From NCBI RefSeq assembly GCF_902859735.1, contig NZ_CADIJY010000008.1, forward strand, positions 1-64,000: a stretch of 64,000 nucleotides of DNA, given 5' to 3'. The notes under the pieces were generated by a model. It was not told the origin of the DNA. It saw nothing but the letters and a program-made list of their open reading frames with translations, and searched no databases. Shown here piece after piece: positions 37,688-46,483 of this stretch. How positions within the stretch are numbered: position 1 is the first letter of the stretch; each line of letters opens with the position of its first letter. This DNA comes from Achromobacter aegrifaciens. GTDB taxonomy: Bacteria; Pseudomonadota; Gammaproteobacteria; Burkholderiales; Burkholderiaceae_B. A program made the translations under genes and the position numbers.

Positions 37688-38971
37688 ATGGAAATGAACA
37701 CATTGGAGGCCGTCAGCGGCATCCGCATCGATGGCAGCCGCCTCTGGAATTCGCTGATGGAATTGGCCCGCATCGGCGCCACCGACAAGGGCGGCGTGTG
37801 CCGGCTGGCGCTGAGCGACCTGGACCGGCAGGGCCGCGACCTGGTCTGCGCCTGGGCTCGTGAGCTGGGCTGCAGTGTGCGCGTGGACGCCATCGGCAAC
37901 ATCTTCATGCGTCGCCCCGGCCTGCGCGATGACTTGCCCGCCGTGATGACCGGCAGCCATATCGACACCCAGCCCACCGGCGGAAAATTCGACGGCAACT
38001 ATGGGGTGCTTGCAGGCATCGAGGTCCTGCGCACGCTGCACGAACGCGGCATTGCCACCGAGGCGCCGCTGGAAGTGGTGGTGTGGACCAACGAGGAAGG
38101 CTCGCGCTTCGTACCCGTGATGATGGGTTCCGGCGTGTACGCCGGCGCTTTCACGCTGGAGCACGCGCTGGCTGCGCGCGACCGCGACAGCGTCAGCGTG
38201 GATGAAGCGCTGCGCGCCATCGGCTACGCCGGTCCGGAACCCGCGCGGCCCGGGGATGTCGGCGCCTACTTCGAGGCACACATCGAGCAAGGCCCCATCC
38301 TGGAGGACCGCGGCATCACCATCGGTTCGGTGCAGGGCGCCCTGGGGCAGCGCTGGTACGACGTCGCCATCACCGGCCAGGAGGCGCATGCGGGGCCCAC
38401 GCCCATGGAACTGCGCCGCGACGCCTTGCTGGCCGCGTCCAGGCTGGTGCTTGAGGTCAACCGGATCGCGCTGGAGCATGCGCCGCATGGCCGCGGCACG
38501 GTTGGCTGCATCGACAGCTTCCCGAACTCGCGCAACGTGATTCCCGGCCGCGTGGCGCTTACCGTAGACCTGCGCGCCGCCGACGACGCCACGTTGGACA
38601 GCATGGCCGCGGCGTTTGCGCGCGTCTGCGAGGAACTGGCCGAGCCGGGCCGCTTCCAGGTCGACAGCAAGGAGGTCGTGTACTTCCCGCCGCAGCCCTT
38701 CGAGCCGCGCCTGGTGCAGGCGATCCGCGACGGCGCGGCCACGCTGGGCCTGGATTCGCTGGACGTGATCAGCGGCGCGGGCCATGACGCCGTCTACATG
38801 GCGCGGGTGGCGCCCACCGCCATGATCTTCGTGCCGTGCAAGGACGGCATCAGCCACAACGAGATCGAGGACGCGCAGCCCGAGCACCTGGAGGCGGGCT
38901 GCAATGTGCTGCTGCACGCCATGCTGCGCTGCTGCGGGCGCATCCAGTTTTCCGATGGGGGCGCGCAATGA
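37688..38971 (+). CDS. M20-family amidohydrolase (N-carbamoyl-amino-acid hydrolase/allantoate amidohydrolase-like)
   Basis: The 427-aa protein is a two-zinc M20 hydrolase. Metal ligands are His91 (TGSHIDTQ), Asp102 (GKFDGNYG), Glu136-Glu137 (TNEEGSRF), His198 (AHIEQGP) and the C-terminal His of SHNEIE. The dimerisation 'lid' domain is in the middle. The family includes N-carbamoyl-L-amino acid hydrolase, beta-ureidopropionase and allantoate amidohydrolase; the residues visible do not decide between them. It is co-transcribed with the Liv transporter and overlaps the M81 gene start. Confidence 0.88.
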   Translation: MEMNTLEAVSGIRIDGSRLWNSLMELARIGATDKGGVCRLALSDLDRQGRDLVCAWARELGCSVRVDAIGNIFMRRPGLRDDLPAVMTGSHIDTQPTGGKFDGNYGVLAGIEVLRTLHERGIATEAPLEVVVWTNEEGSRFVPVMMGSGVYAGAFTLEHALAARDRDSVSVDEALRAIGYAGPEPARPGDVGAYFEAHIEQGPILEDRGITIGSVQGALGQRWYDVAITGQEAHAGPTPMELRRDALLAASRLVLEVNRIALEHAPHGRGTVGCIDSFPNSRNVIPGRVALTVDLRAADDATLDSMAAAFARVCEELAEPGRFQVDSKEVVYFPPQPFEPRLVQAIRDGAATLGLDSLDVISGAGHDAVYMARVAPTAMIFVPCKDGISHNEIEDAQPEHLEAGCNVLLHAMLRCCGRIQFSDGGAQ

Positions 38972-40476
38972 AGGCGCTGATCGCGAGGTTGAACCACGAG
39001 ACCAATACCTTCTCGCCGGTTCCCACGCCGCTGTCCGCCTTCGGCAACGGCGGCCCCGCCTACGATGCGGCGGCCTATGAAGAGAACAAGGGCAAGCGCA
39101 CCGCGATGTCGGCGTTCATCGACCTGGCCGAAGCGCGCGGCGCCGAACTGGTCACCCCCGTGTCGGCCACCGCCTATCCCAGCGGCCGCGTCGATGGCCA
39201 GGCCTATGCCGAGCTATGCGACCGCATCGTGGCCGCAGCGCCAGGCTGCGACGTCATCCTGCTGGACCTGCATGGCGCCATGGCGGTGGAGACCACCGAT
39301 GACGGCGAGGGCGACCTGCTTGAACGGCTGCGCGCCGCCGCGCCTGGCGTGCCGGTTGCCGTGGCGCTGGATCTGCACGGCAACGTCACGCAGAAGATGA
39401 TGGACAACGCCGACGTCATCGTCAGCTTCAAGACCTATCCCCACATCGACATGTACGAAACCGGCGAACACGCCGGCAGGCTGCTGTTTGCGGGCATCGA
39501 CGGCCGATGCAAGCCGCTCATGGCGTGGCGCCGGTTGCCGCTGGTGTCGCATTCCCTGCGCAGCAACACGGCCGAAGGCGCCATGCGCGCCGCCGTCGTA
39601 GCGGCGCGCCAGGCAGAGGCCGCGGGGGCGCTGGGCGTGTCGGTGCTGGCGGGCTTCGGCCTGGCCGACATCCCGCATCCCTGCGTCAGCGTGGTCGTGG
39701 TGGCCGACGGCGACCGCGCCGAGGCGGAGCGCGTGGCGGGCGAGATCGCCTCCCTGATCTGGGAGCAGCGCGACGGATTCTTCTATGACAGCGAGCCGCT
39801 GGCCGAGTCGCTGGCGCGCGCCAAGGTCCTGGCCGAAGGCGCAAGCAAGCCGGTGCTGCTGCTGGACCATGGCGACAATTGCATGAGCGGCGGCACTTGC
39901 GACACCCTGGACGTGCTGATGGCCGCGCTGGATGCGGGCCTGGAAGGCATACAGGCGGGGCTGTACTGCGATCCCGAGGCGGTAGCCGAATTGACCCGCG
40001 CCGGCGTCGGCGCCACGGTCGAGCTGCCGGTAGGCAACAAGCGCGCCATCGGCGAAATCGGCCGGGAGGCGCAGCCCGTCACGCTGCGCGGCACCGTGCG
40101 CGCGCTGAGCAATGGCGAGTACCTGATCACCGGGCCGACCTATACCGGGCAACTGGCCTGCATGGGCCGCAGCGCGGTGCTGGACATAGGCGGCGCGCAG
40201 CTGGTGCTGACCGAGCAGACCCACGAACCCTGGGATCTGGGCGTGTTCCAGAGTCTTGGACTGGATCCGTCCCGCGCCCGTTACGTGCTGGTGAAGTCGC
40301 GCATGTACTGCCGCCCGGTGTTCGTGCCGATCTCCCAGGCGCTGGTCGAATGTGACAGCCCCGGCGTGACCAGCTCCGACTGGTCGCTGTTCGAATTCCG
40401 CAGACGCGCGCGGCCGCTGTACCCGCTGGAACCCATGGCGGCGGCGGACTACGATCCTCGCGCGGGCGGCCGATAG
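38968..40476 (+). CDS. M81-family metallopeptidase (MlrC-like)
   Basis: The 502-aa protein matches the M81/MlrC family, whose founder completes microcystin breakdown. The N-terminal domain starts MKALIARLNHETNTFSP, with the family motifs 'DVILLDLHGAMAVETTDDGEGDLL', 'ALDLHGNVT' and 'YPHIDMYETGE'; Asp and His in these probably bind zinc. The C-terminal MlrC domain has 'LLLDHGDNCMSGGTCD'. It starts in an overlap with the amidohydrolase stop. Most M81 members sit beside peptide or amide transporters, as here, and their substrates are unknown. Confidence 0.9.
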   Translation: MKALIARLNHETNTFSPVPTPLSAFGNGGPAYDAAAYEENKGKRTAMSAFIDLAEARGAELVTPVSATAYPSGRVDGQAYAELCDRIVAAAPGCDVILLDLHGAMAVETTDDGEGDLLERLRAAAPGVPVAVALDLHGNVTQKMMDNADVIVSFKTYPHIDMYETGEHAGRLLFAGIDGRCKPLMAWRRLPLVSHSLRSNTAEGAMRAAVVAARQAEAAGALGVSVLAGFGLADIPHPCVSVVVVADGDRAEAERVAGEIASLIWEQRDGFFYDSEPLAESLARAKVLAEGASKPVLLLDHGDNCMSGGTCDTLDVLMAALDAGLEGIQAGLYCDPEAVAELTRAGVGATVELPVGNKRAIGEIGREAQPVTLRGTVRALSNGEYLITGPTYTGQLACMGRSAVLDIGGAQLVLTEQTHEPWDLGVFQSLGLDPSRARYVLVKSRMYCRPVFVPISQALVECDSPGVTSSDWSLFEFRRRARPLYPLEPMAAADYDPRAGGR

Positions 40477-40493
40477 ACCCGCCGGAAAGAGCA

Positions 40494-40522
40494 GGGCGCC
40501 ACAAGCGGCAGCTGTGGCGCCC
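40494..40522 (+). terminator. Possible terminator of the Liv-M20-M81 operon
   Basis: A GGGCGCCAC / GTGGCGCCC stem of 9 bp lies 17 bp after the M81 stop codon. It lacks a T-run, so termination strength is doubtful. Confidence 0.4.
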
Positions 40523-40556
40523 GGGCAACGAACATTCTCAAACAAAAAGTAACATA

Positions 40557-40575
40557 AATGAGAATGATTCCGTTT
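40557..40575 (+). promoter_or_regulatory. Possible Fur box of the TonB-dependent receptor
   Basis: AAATGAGAATGATTCCGTT resembles a Fur site: the left TGAGAATGATT half matches the 7-1-7 consensus well and the right half poorly. It is followed at 40580 by TAGAAT, a possible -10 box. An isolated ATTCTCA lies at 40534-40540. Iron control of a siderophore receptor is expected. Confidence 0.5.
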
Positions 40576-40728
40576 GCCGTAGAATGGGGCGCTCAGCAAT
40601 TCCAGTCCCCTTTGGTGCAGCCGGCCCGGCAAGGCCCTGGCCTTCCGGCACATTCCAGACGCATCCGTAATTCTTAGTGCGCGCGTGACCCCATCGGGAT
40701 TTTGATCTCTGCCTGCGAACTTCCCGAC

Positions 40729-42933
40729 ATGAAAATCCGAACTCTTGCCTGCATGGCCGCCGCGCTGCCGTGCTATCTCCCCGTTGTCCACGCCCAATCC
40801 GCGTCCGATCAGGCCGGCTCCGTCGTTTCCATGGACGCCATCAAGGTCGAAGCCAGCGCCGATGCCTCGGCCGGCGGCCTGGCCGAACCCTTTGCCGGCG
40901 GGCAGGTCGCCCGGGGCGGCCGCGTCGGTTTGCTGGGTACGCAGGACCTGATGGACACGCCATTCAGCATCACCAGCTACACCAATGAACTGATCCAGGA
41001 CCGGCAGGCCCGCAGCGTGGGCGACGTGCTGCAGAACGACCCGGGCGTGCGCGTGGCCCGCGGCTTCGGCAACTTCCAGGAGTCGTACTTCATCCGCGGC
41101 TTCATCCTGGGTTCGGACGACGTGGCCTACAACGGCCTCTACAGCCTGCTGCCGCGCCAATACATCGCCACCGAACTGTTCGAACGCGTGGAGGTCCTGC
41201 GCGGCGCGTCCACCTTCCTGACGGGCGCGGCGCCCGGCGGCGGCGGCATCGGCGGGGTGATCAACCTGGTGCCCAAGCGCGCGCCGAACGAACCTCTGAC
41301 CCGTGTTACCACCGGCGTGTCCAGCGGCGGGCAGTTCCAGTTGTCCACCGACATTGCTCGCCGCTTTGGCCCGGGCGACAGCACCGGCATCCGGCTCAAC
41401 GCCGCACAGCGCAGCGGCGATACCGGTATCGACGATGAACATTCCCGTACCAGCCTGGTATCGCTGGGCCTGGATTGGCGTTCGGCCGACACCCGTTTGT
41501 CTGCCGATATCGGCTGGCAGGAGAACAAGCTCAAGCGCGCGCGTCCCAACGTGACGCTGGGCGCCGGCGTCACCAAGGTGCCCGACGCGCCCGACGCCAG
41601 CTCCAACTATGCGCAGCCCTGGTCGTATTCGAACGAGCGCGACGTCTTCGGCACCGTGCGCGGCGAACATGATTTCAGCGACAAGCTGACCGCCTACGCG
41701 GCCTTTGGCATGCGCCGCAGCGATGAAGCGAATTCGCTGGGCAACGTCACGCTGACCAACGGCAGCACGGGGGCGGGCACCTTCTACCGCTTCGACAATA
41801 CCCGCGAAGACAGCGTGAACACGGGCGAACTGGGCCTGCGCGGTAAACTGCGCACGGGGCCGGTAGGCCACGAGTTCGTCGTGTCGGCATCCTTCTTCGA
41901 CCTGAAGAAGAAAAATGCCTATGTGATGGACTGGCAGAACACGTATCCCACCAATATCTACAACCCGATTTCGTATGACAAGCCGCCATTCAGCGCCACC
42001 GCGCTGCGTGGCAACGACCTGGACGATCCGGCGCTGCAAGGCCGCACCCGCCTGAGCAGCTACGCCATCGGCGACACGCTGTCGTTCCTGGACGACAAGG
42101 TGCTGCTCACGGCGGGCATCCGCCATCAGCGCTTGTCGCAACGCGACTACGCGTACAACACCGGCAAGGAAAACGGCGCCTACGACGCCAGCCATAATTC
42201 GCCCGCCGCGGGCCTGGTCGTCAAGGTCGCGCCCAGCGTTTCGCTGTACGCGAACTACATCGAGGCGCTGGTCGCGGGACCGACCGCCCCGGCCAATGCC
42301 GGCGGCAAGCCGGTGCCCAACGCCGGCCAGAGCCTGCCGCCCTTCGTCTCCAAGCAGAAGGAAATCGGCGCGAAGTATGAAGGCGACGGACTGGGCGCGG
42401 GACTCGCGCTGTTCTCGACCGACAAGCCGCGCGCCATGTACAACGCCAGCAACGAACTGACCACGTCCGGCAAGGACCGCCATCAGGGCGTGGAGCTCAC
42501 CATGTACGGCGAGCCCGTCAAGAGCGTGCGCCTGTTGGGCGGCCTGACTTGGCTGGACGCCACGCAGCGCTCCACCGGTAACCCGTCCATCGACGGCAAC
42601 CGCGTGATCGGCGTGCCGCGCTTCCAGGCGAACATGGGCGTGGAATGGGACATCCCCGGCGTGCCGGGCCTGGCGGTGGATGGCCGCGTGGTCTATACCG
42701 GTTCGTCCTACGCGGACGACGCCAACACGCTCAAGGTGCCGGGCTGGACCCGCTTCGATGCGGGCCTGCGCTACATGATGGACGTGGACGGCCACGTCGT
42801 GACCCTGCGCGCCCGTGTGGACAACATCGCCAACCGCAACTACTGGTCGTCGGTGGGCGGTTATCCGGGTAACGGCTATCTGGTGCTGGGCGGACCGCGC
42901 ACCTTCTCGCTCAGCGCGAGCATGGACTTCTGA
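40729..42933 (+). CDS. TonB-dependent siderophore receptor
   Basis: The 734-aa outer-membrane receptor is read from the ATG at 40729, which gives a signal peptide ending VVHAQ; an in-frame ATT-type extension upstream is not used. The plug domain covers about residues 60-170 ('MDTPFSITSYTNELIQDRQARSVGDVLQNDPGVRV' lies within it, then 'YFIRGFILG'). The barrel follows and ends SASMDF with terminal Phe. It resembles ferric-siderophore receptors of the FhuE/FpvA type. No siderophore synthesis gene or TonB is nearby, so it probably serves a foreign siderophore. A Fur-like site lies upstream. Confidence 0.92.
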   Translation: MKIRTLACMAAALPCYLPVVHAQSASDQAGSVVSMDAIKVEASADASAGGLAEPFAGGQVARGGRVGLLGTQDLMDTPFSITSYTNELIQDRQARSVGDVLQNDPGVRVARGFGNFQESYFIRGFILGSDDVAYNGLYSLLPRQYIATELFERVEVLRGASTFLTGAAPGGGGIGGVINLVPKRAPNEPLTRVTTGVSSGGQFQLSTDIARRFGPGDSTGIRLNAAQRSGDTGIDDEHSRTSLVSLGLDWRSADTRLSADIGWQENKLKRARPNVTLGAGVTKVPDAPDASSNYAQPWSYSNERDVFGTVRGEHDFSDKLTAYAAFGMRRSDEANSLGNVTLTNGSTGAGTFYRFDNTREDSVNTGELGLRGKLRTGPVGHEFVVSASFFDLKKKNAYVMDWQNTYPTNIYNPISYDKPPFSATALRGNDLDDPALQGRTRLSSYAIGDTLSFLDDKVLLTAGIRHQRLSQRDYAYNTGKENGAYDASHNSPAAGLVVKVAPSVSLYANYIEALVAGPTAPANAGGKPVPNAGQSLPPFVSKQKEIGAKYEGDGLGAGLALFSTDKPRAMYNASNELTTSGKDRHQGVELTMYGEPVKSVRLLGGLTWLDATQRSTGNPSIDGNRVIGVPRFQANMGVEWDIPGVPGLAVDGRVVYTGSSYADDANTLKVPGWTRFDAGLRYMMDVDGHVVTLRARVDNIANRNYWSSVGGYPGNGYLVLGGPRTFSLSASMDF

Positions 42934-42949
42934 GTTCAGGCGGCGGCGT

Positions 42950-43549
42950 TCACCAGAACCAGCCGCCGCGCGTGAGGTCGCTCTCGCAGCTCTTGTACTG
43001 CGCGGCGAACTTCTGGGCCCGTGCCTGCACTTTCTGCGACACGGTCTTGAGCCAGGCCTTGCGGTCGTAGCTGCGGTTGCGGTAGCCGGTCCAGCCTTCG
43101 TGGTAGTTCAGGTATTGGCCATAGGCGTCGGACTTGGACACGCCGTTGATGCGCTGGGTCTTGTTCATGTACCAGCCCATGAAATCCAGCGCGTCGGCGA
43201 AGTCGTCGCGGCTGGAGCCCCAGCCGCCGGCATCTTTCTTGTAGTCGTCCCAGGTCTCGTCCTTGACCTGGGCGTAACCGTAGGCGGAACTGACGCGTCC
43301 CCAGGGGATGAAGCCCAGGAAGTAATAGCGCGGCGGCACGGCGTCATGCTTGAAGGAGGACTCCTGGTACATCATGGCCATGGGCACCGGCACGGGCGCA
43401 CCCCATTTCTTCTGCACCTTCAGGGCGGCATCGTGCCAGTCCGGCTTTTCGCGAAAGATGGCGCAGATGTTCTCGGGATTCGAGGGCGGCGCGGTGGCGC
43501 AGCCGGCAAGCGCCAGCAATAGCAGCGGCGGCAGCAAAAGCCGGGTCAT
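42950..43549 (-). CDS. Lytic-transglycosylase-like (SLT) lipoprotein
   Basis: The 199-aa protein is read from the ATG at 43549, with a GGAGGAAG site, and has a lipobox LAGC (Cys17). The rest is an SLT/lysozyme-like domain: 'PVPMAMMYQESSFKHDA' with the probable catalytic Glu63, 'SAYGYAQVKDETWDDYKKD', 'FMGWYMNKTQ' and 'YLNYHEGWTGY'. This arrangement fits small outer-membrane-anchored transglycosylases that cut peptidoglycan. It is convergent with the TonB receptor gene, 16 bp away. Confidence 0.88.
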   Translation of the reverse strand: MTRLLLPPLLLLALAGCATAPPSNPENICAIFREKPDWHDAALKVQKKWGAPVPVPMAMMYQESSFKHDAVPPRYYFLGFIPWGRVSSAYGYAQVKDETWDDYKKDAGGWGSSRDDFADALDFMGWYMNKTQRINGVSKSDAYGQYLNYHEGWTGYRNRSYDRKAWLKTVSQKVQARAQKFAAQYKSCESDLTRGGWFW

Positions 43550-43688
43550 TGGCGGTCTTCCTCCGGAGATCGGGGCAGGGTTGGGGGCGGATGTCACAAG
43601 TTACCGCGATTGTATGAAAACGTATCGCGAAAAAAGTTCCGTCCCTGAAATTCTCCGACCTGTGCCACATGCGCCAGGCAAAGAAAAA

Positions 43689-43720
43689 CGGCCCCGGATT
43701 GCTCCGGGGCCGTGTTGCAG
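43689..43720 (-). terminator. Terminator of acnB
   Basis: On the minus strand an ACGGCCCCGGA / TCCGGGGCCGT stem of 11 bp with a TTGC-type loop runs into TTTTTCTTT. It lies about 35 bp after the acnB stop. Confidence 0.9.
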
Positions 43721-43750
43721 GCGATGCAGCCAGGCTGCGCTGCCCGATGC

Positions 43751-46342
43751 TTAGACTTCGATGACGTCAGCCACGTCCTTGTAGTCCGCGATCTTGTCGA
43801 AGTTCAGGTACTGGTAGATCTGGTCGCCGCTCTTGTTGATGACGCCCATGTCGGCCATGTACTCGTCCTTGGTCGGGATGCGGCCCAGCTTCGAGCAGAT
43901 GGCGGCCAGTTCGGCCGAACCCAGGTACACGTTGGTGTTCTTGCCCAGGCGGTTCGGGAAGTTGCGGGTGCTGGTCGACATGACGGTCGCGCCTTCGCGC
44001 ACCTGTGCCTGGTTGCCCATGCACAGCGAGCAGCCCGGCATTTCCGTGCGGGCGCCGGCGGTGCCGAACACGCCGTAGTGGCCTTCCTCGGTCAGCTGGG
44101 TGGCGTCCATCTTGGTCGGGGGGGCGACCCACAGCTTGACCGGGATGTCGCGCTTGCCTTCCAGCAGCTTGGAGGCTGCGCGGAAGTGGCCGATGTTGGT
44201 CATGCAGCTGCCGATGAACACTTCGTCGATCTTGGCGCCAGCGACTTCCGACAGCGTCTTCACGTCGTCAGGGTCGTTCGGGCAGGCCACGATGGGCTCG
44301 TGCACGTCGGCCAGGTCGATCTCGATCACGGCGGCGTATTCGGCGTCGGCGTCCGGCTCCAGCAGCTTGGGATCGGCCAGCCAGGCTTCCATGGCCTTGA
44401 TGCGGCGGCCCAGCGTGCGCTCGTCTTCGTAACCGTTGGCGATCATCCACTTCAGCATCACGATGTTGCTGTTGATGTACTCGATGATCGGTTCCTTGTT
44501 CAGGCGCACCGAGCAGCCGGCGGCCGAACGTTCGGCGGAAGCGTCCGACAGTTCAAAGGCTTGTTCGACCTTCAAGTCGGGCAGGCCTTCGATTTCCAGG
44601 ATGCGGCCGGAGAAGATGTTCTTCTTGCCTTGCTTGGCAACCGTCAGCAGGCCTTGCTTGATGGCGTACAGCGGAATCGCGTTGACCAGGTCGCGCAGGG
44701 TCACGCCGGGCTGCAGCTTGCCCTTGAAGCGGACCAGCACCGATTCCGGCATGTCCAGCGGCATCACGCCGGTGGCGGCGGCAAAGGCGACCAGGCCCGA
44801 GCCGGCCGGGAAAGAGATGCCGATGGGGAAGCGGGTGTGCGAGTCGCCGCCGGTGCCGACGGTGTCGGGCAACAGCATGCGGTTGAGCCACGAGTGGATC
44901 ACGCCGTCGCCCGGGCGCAGCGAGACGCCGCCGCGGGTGCTGATGAATTCCGGCAGCGTGTGGTGCGTCTTGACGTCCACGGGCTTCGGATAGGCGGCGG
45001 TGTGGCAGAACGACTGCATCACCAGGTCGGCCGAGAAGCCCAGGCAGGCCAGATCCTTCAGTTCGTCGCGGGTCATGGGGCCGGTGGTGTCCTGGCTGCC
45101 GACCGAGGTCATCTTCGGTTCGCAGTAGGTGCCCGGGCGGATGCCCTTGCCTTCGGCCAGGCCGCAGGCGCGGCCGACCATCTTCTGGGCCAGCGTGTAA
45201 CCGCGGCCGGTGTCGGCGGGGTCCTTGGGGAGGCGGAACAGCGTCGAGGCCGGCAGGCCCAGCGCTTCGCGCGCCTTGGCGGTCAGGCCGCGGCCGATGA
45301 TCAGCGGAATGCGGCCGCCGGCGCGCACTTCGTCGAACAGCACGTCGGACTTCACTTCGAATTCGGCGATGACTTCGCCGTTCTTCAGGGCGCGGCCTTC
45401 ATAGGGGCGCAGTTCGACCACGTCGCCCATTTCCATCTTGGAAACGTCGAGTTCGATCGGCAGGGCGCCGGCGTCTTCCATGGTGTTGTAGAAGATCGGG
45501 GCGATCTTGTTGCCCAGGCACACGCCGCCGAAACGCTTGTTCGGCACGAAGGGGATGTCTTCGCCGGTGAACCACAGCACCGAGTTGGTGGCCGACTTGC
45601 GCGACGACCCCGTACCCACCACGTCGCCGACGTAGGCGACCAGGTGGCCCTTTTCCTTCAGGGATTCGATGAACTTGACCGGACCGCGCTTGCCGTCTTC
45701 TTCCGGTTCGAACGCGGCGCCGTCGCGCTTGTTCTTCAGCATCGCCAGGGCGTGCATCGGGATGTCGGGGCGGGTGGTGGCGTCGGGAGCCGGCGACAGG
45801 TCGTCGGTGTTGGTTTCGCCAGGCACCTTGAAGACGGTGATGGTCAGGCTCTGCGGCAGTTCCGGACGGCTGGTGAACCATTCGGCGTCGGCCCAGCTTT
45901 GCATCACGGACTTGGCGTTGGCGTTGCCCTTGTCCGCCTTTTCCTTCACGTCGTGGAAGGCGTCGAACATCAACAGGGTCTTCTTCAGCGCATCGGCGGC
46001 GATGGTGCCGATTTCAGCGTCGTCCAGCAGGTCGACCAGCGGGCCAATGTTGTAGCCGCCCAGCATGGTGCCGAGCAGTTCAGTCGCCTTGGCGCGGCTG
46101 ATCAGCGCACAAGCTTCCTTGCCCAGCGCCACGGCAGCCAGGTACGAAGCCTTGACCTTGGCGGCGTCGTCCACGCCGGCGGGCACGCGGTGGGTCAGCA
46201 GGTCGACCAGGTTCTGCTCCTCGCCAGCGGGCGGGTTCTTGAGCAGTTCGATCAGTTCAGCGGTTTGTTTGGCCGTAAGGGGCAGCGGGGGGATCCCCAG
46301 AGCCGCGCGTTCGGCAACGTGTTGGCGGTAATTATCCAGCAT
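43751..46342 (-). CDS. acnB: Aconitate hydratase B
   Basis: The 863-aa protein is a full-length AcnB: the N-terminal HEAT-like domain ('[21 protein letters not shown]'), the swivel domain moved ahead of the catalytic domains, and Fe-S ligands Cys713 ([11 protein letters not shown]), Cys771 and Cys774 ([10 protein letters not shown]). It is the main TCA aconitase in many proteobacteria. The ATG at 46342 matches the family start; the longer frame has no ribosome site. The 29-bp element shared with acnA lies about 75-105 bp upstream. Confidence 0.97.
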   Translation of the reverse strand: MLDNYRQHVAERAALGIPPLPLTAKQTAELIELLKNPPAGEEQNLVDLLTHRVPAGVDDAAKVKASYLAAVALGKEACALISRAKATELLGTMLGGYNIGPLVDLLDDAEIGTIAADALKKTLLMFDAFHDVKEKADKGNANAKSVMQSWADAEWFTSRPELPQSLTITVFKVPGETNTDDLSPAPDATTRPDIPMHALAMLKNKRDGAAFEPEEDGKRGPVKFIESLKEKGHLVAYVGDVVGTGSSRKSATNSVLWFTGEDIPFVPNKRFGGVCLGNKIAPIFYNTMEDAGALPIELDVSKMEMGDVVELRPYEGRALKNGEVIAEFEVKSDVLFDEVRAGGRIPLIIGRGLTAKAREALGLPASTLFRLPKDPADTGRGYTLAQKMVGRACGLAEGKGIRPGTYCEPKMTSVGSQDTTGPMTRDELKDLACLGFSADLVMQSFCHTAAYPKPVDVKTHHTLPEFISTRGGVSLRPGDGVIHSWLNRMLLPDTVGTGGDSHTRFPIGISFPAGSGLVAFAAATGVMPLDMPESVLVRFKGKLQPGVTLRDLVNAIPLYAIKQGLLTVAKQGKKNIFSGRILEIEGLPDLKVEQAFELSDASAERSAAGCSVRLNKEPIIEYINSNIVMLKWMIANGYEDERTLGRRIKAMEAWLADPKLLEPDADAEYAAVIEIDLADVHEPIVACPNDPDDVKTLSEVAGAKIDEVFIGSCMTNIGHFRAASKLLEGKRDIPVKLWVAPPTKMDATQLTEEGHYGVFGTAGARTEMPGCSLCMGNQAQVREGATVMSTSTRNFPNRLGKNTNVYLGSAELAAICSKLGRIPTKDEYMADMGVINKSGDQIYQYLNFDKIADYKDVADVIEV

Positions 46343-46417
46343 GTGAGGCCTGCTCAAAGTCGGGTTGGAAGAAGGGTTGTTCGCCGAATTGTAGAGGGAA
46401 CAGGGGGACGCAAGCAA

Positions 46418-46446
46418 ATGTCTTATATCTTATATAAGACTTGAGC
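46418..46446 (-). promoter_or_regulatory. Acn element upstream of acnB, identical to that of acnA
   Basis: This is the second copy of the 29-bp element, with the same GTCTTATAT-CTT-ATATAAGAC core at 46420-46440 and the same flanking TTGAGC. The sequences on both sides differ from those at acnA, so the identity is confined to the site. It overlaps a likely -10 region (TATAAG on the gene strand). Confidence 0.75.
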
Positions 46447-46483
46447 CCATAGCTGTTGCTTAAGGGCGACGCAGGACGGCACC

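Noticed and set aside
39214-42795. A 1193-codon minus-strand frame
   Set aside because: It is antisense to the M81 and TonB-receptor genes and His/Gln/Arg-rich, as expected for a shadow frame.
43712-46444. A 910-codon plus-strand frame opposite acnB
   Set aside because: It is a complete antisense shadow of acnB with no family resemblance.
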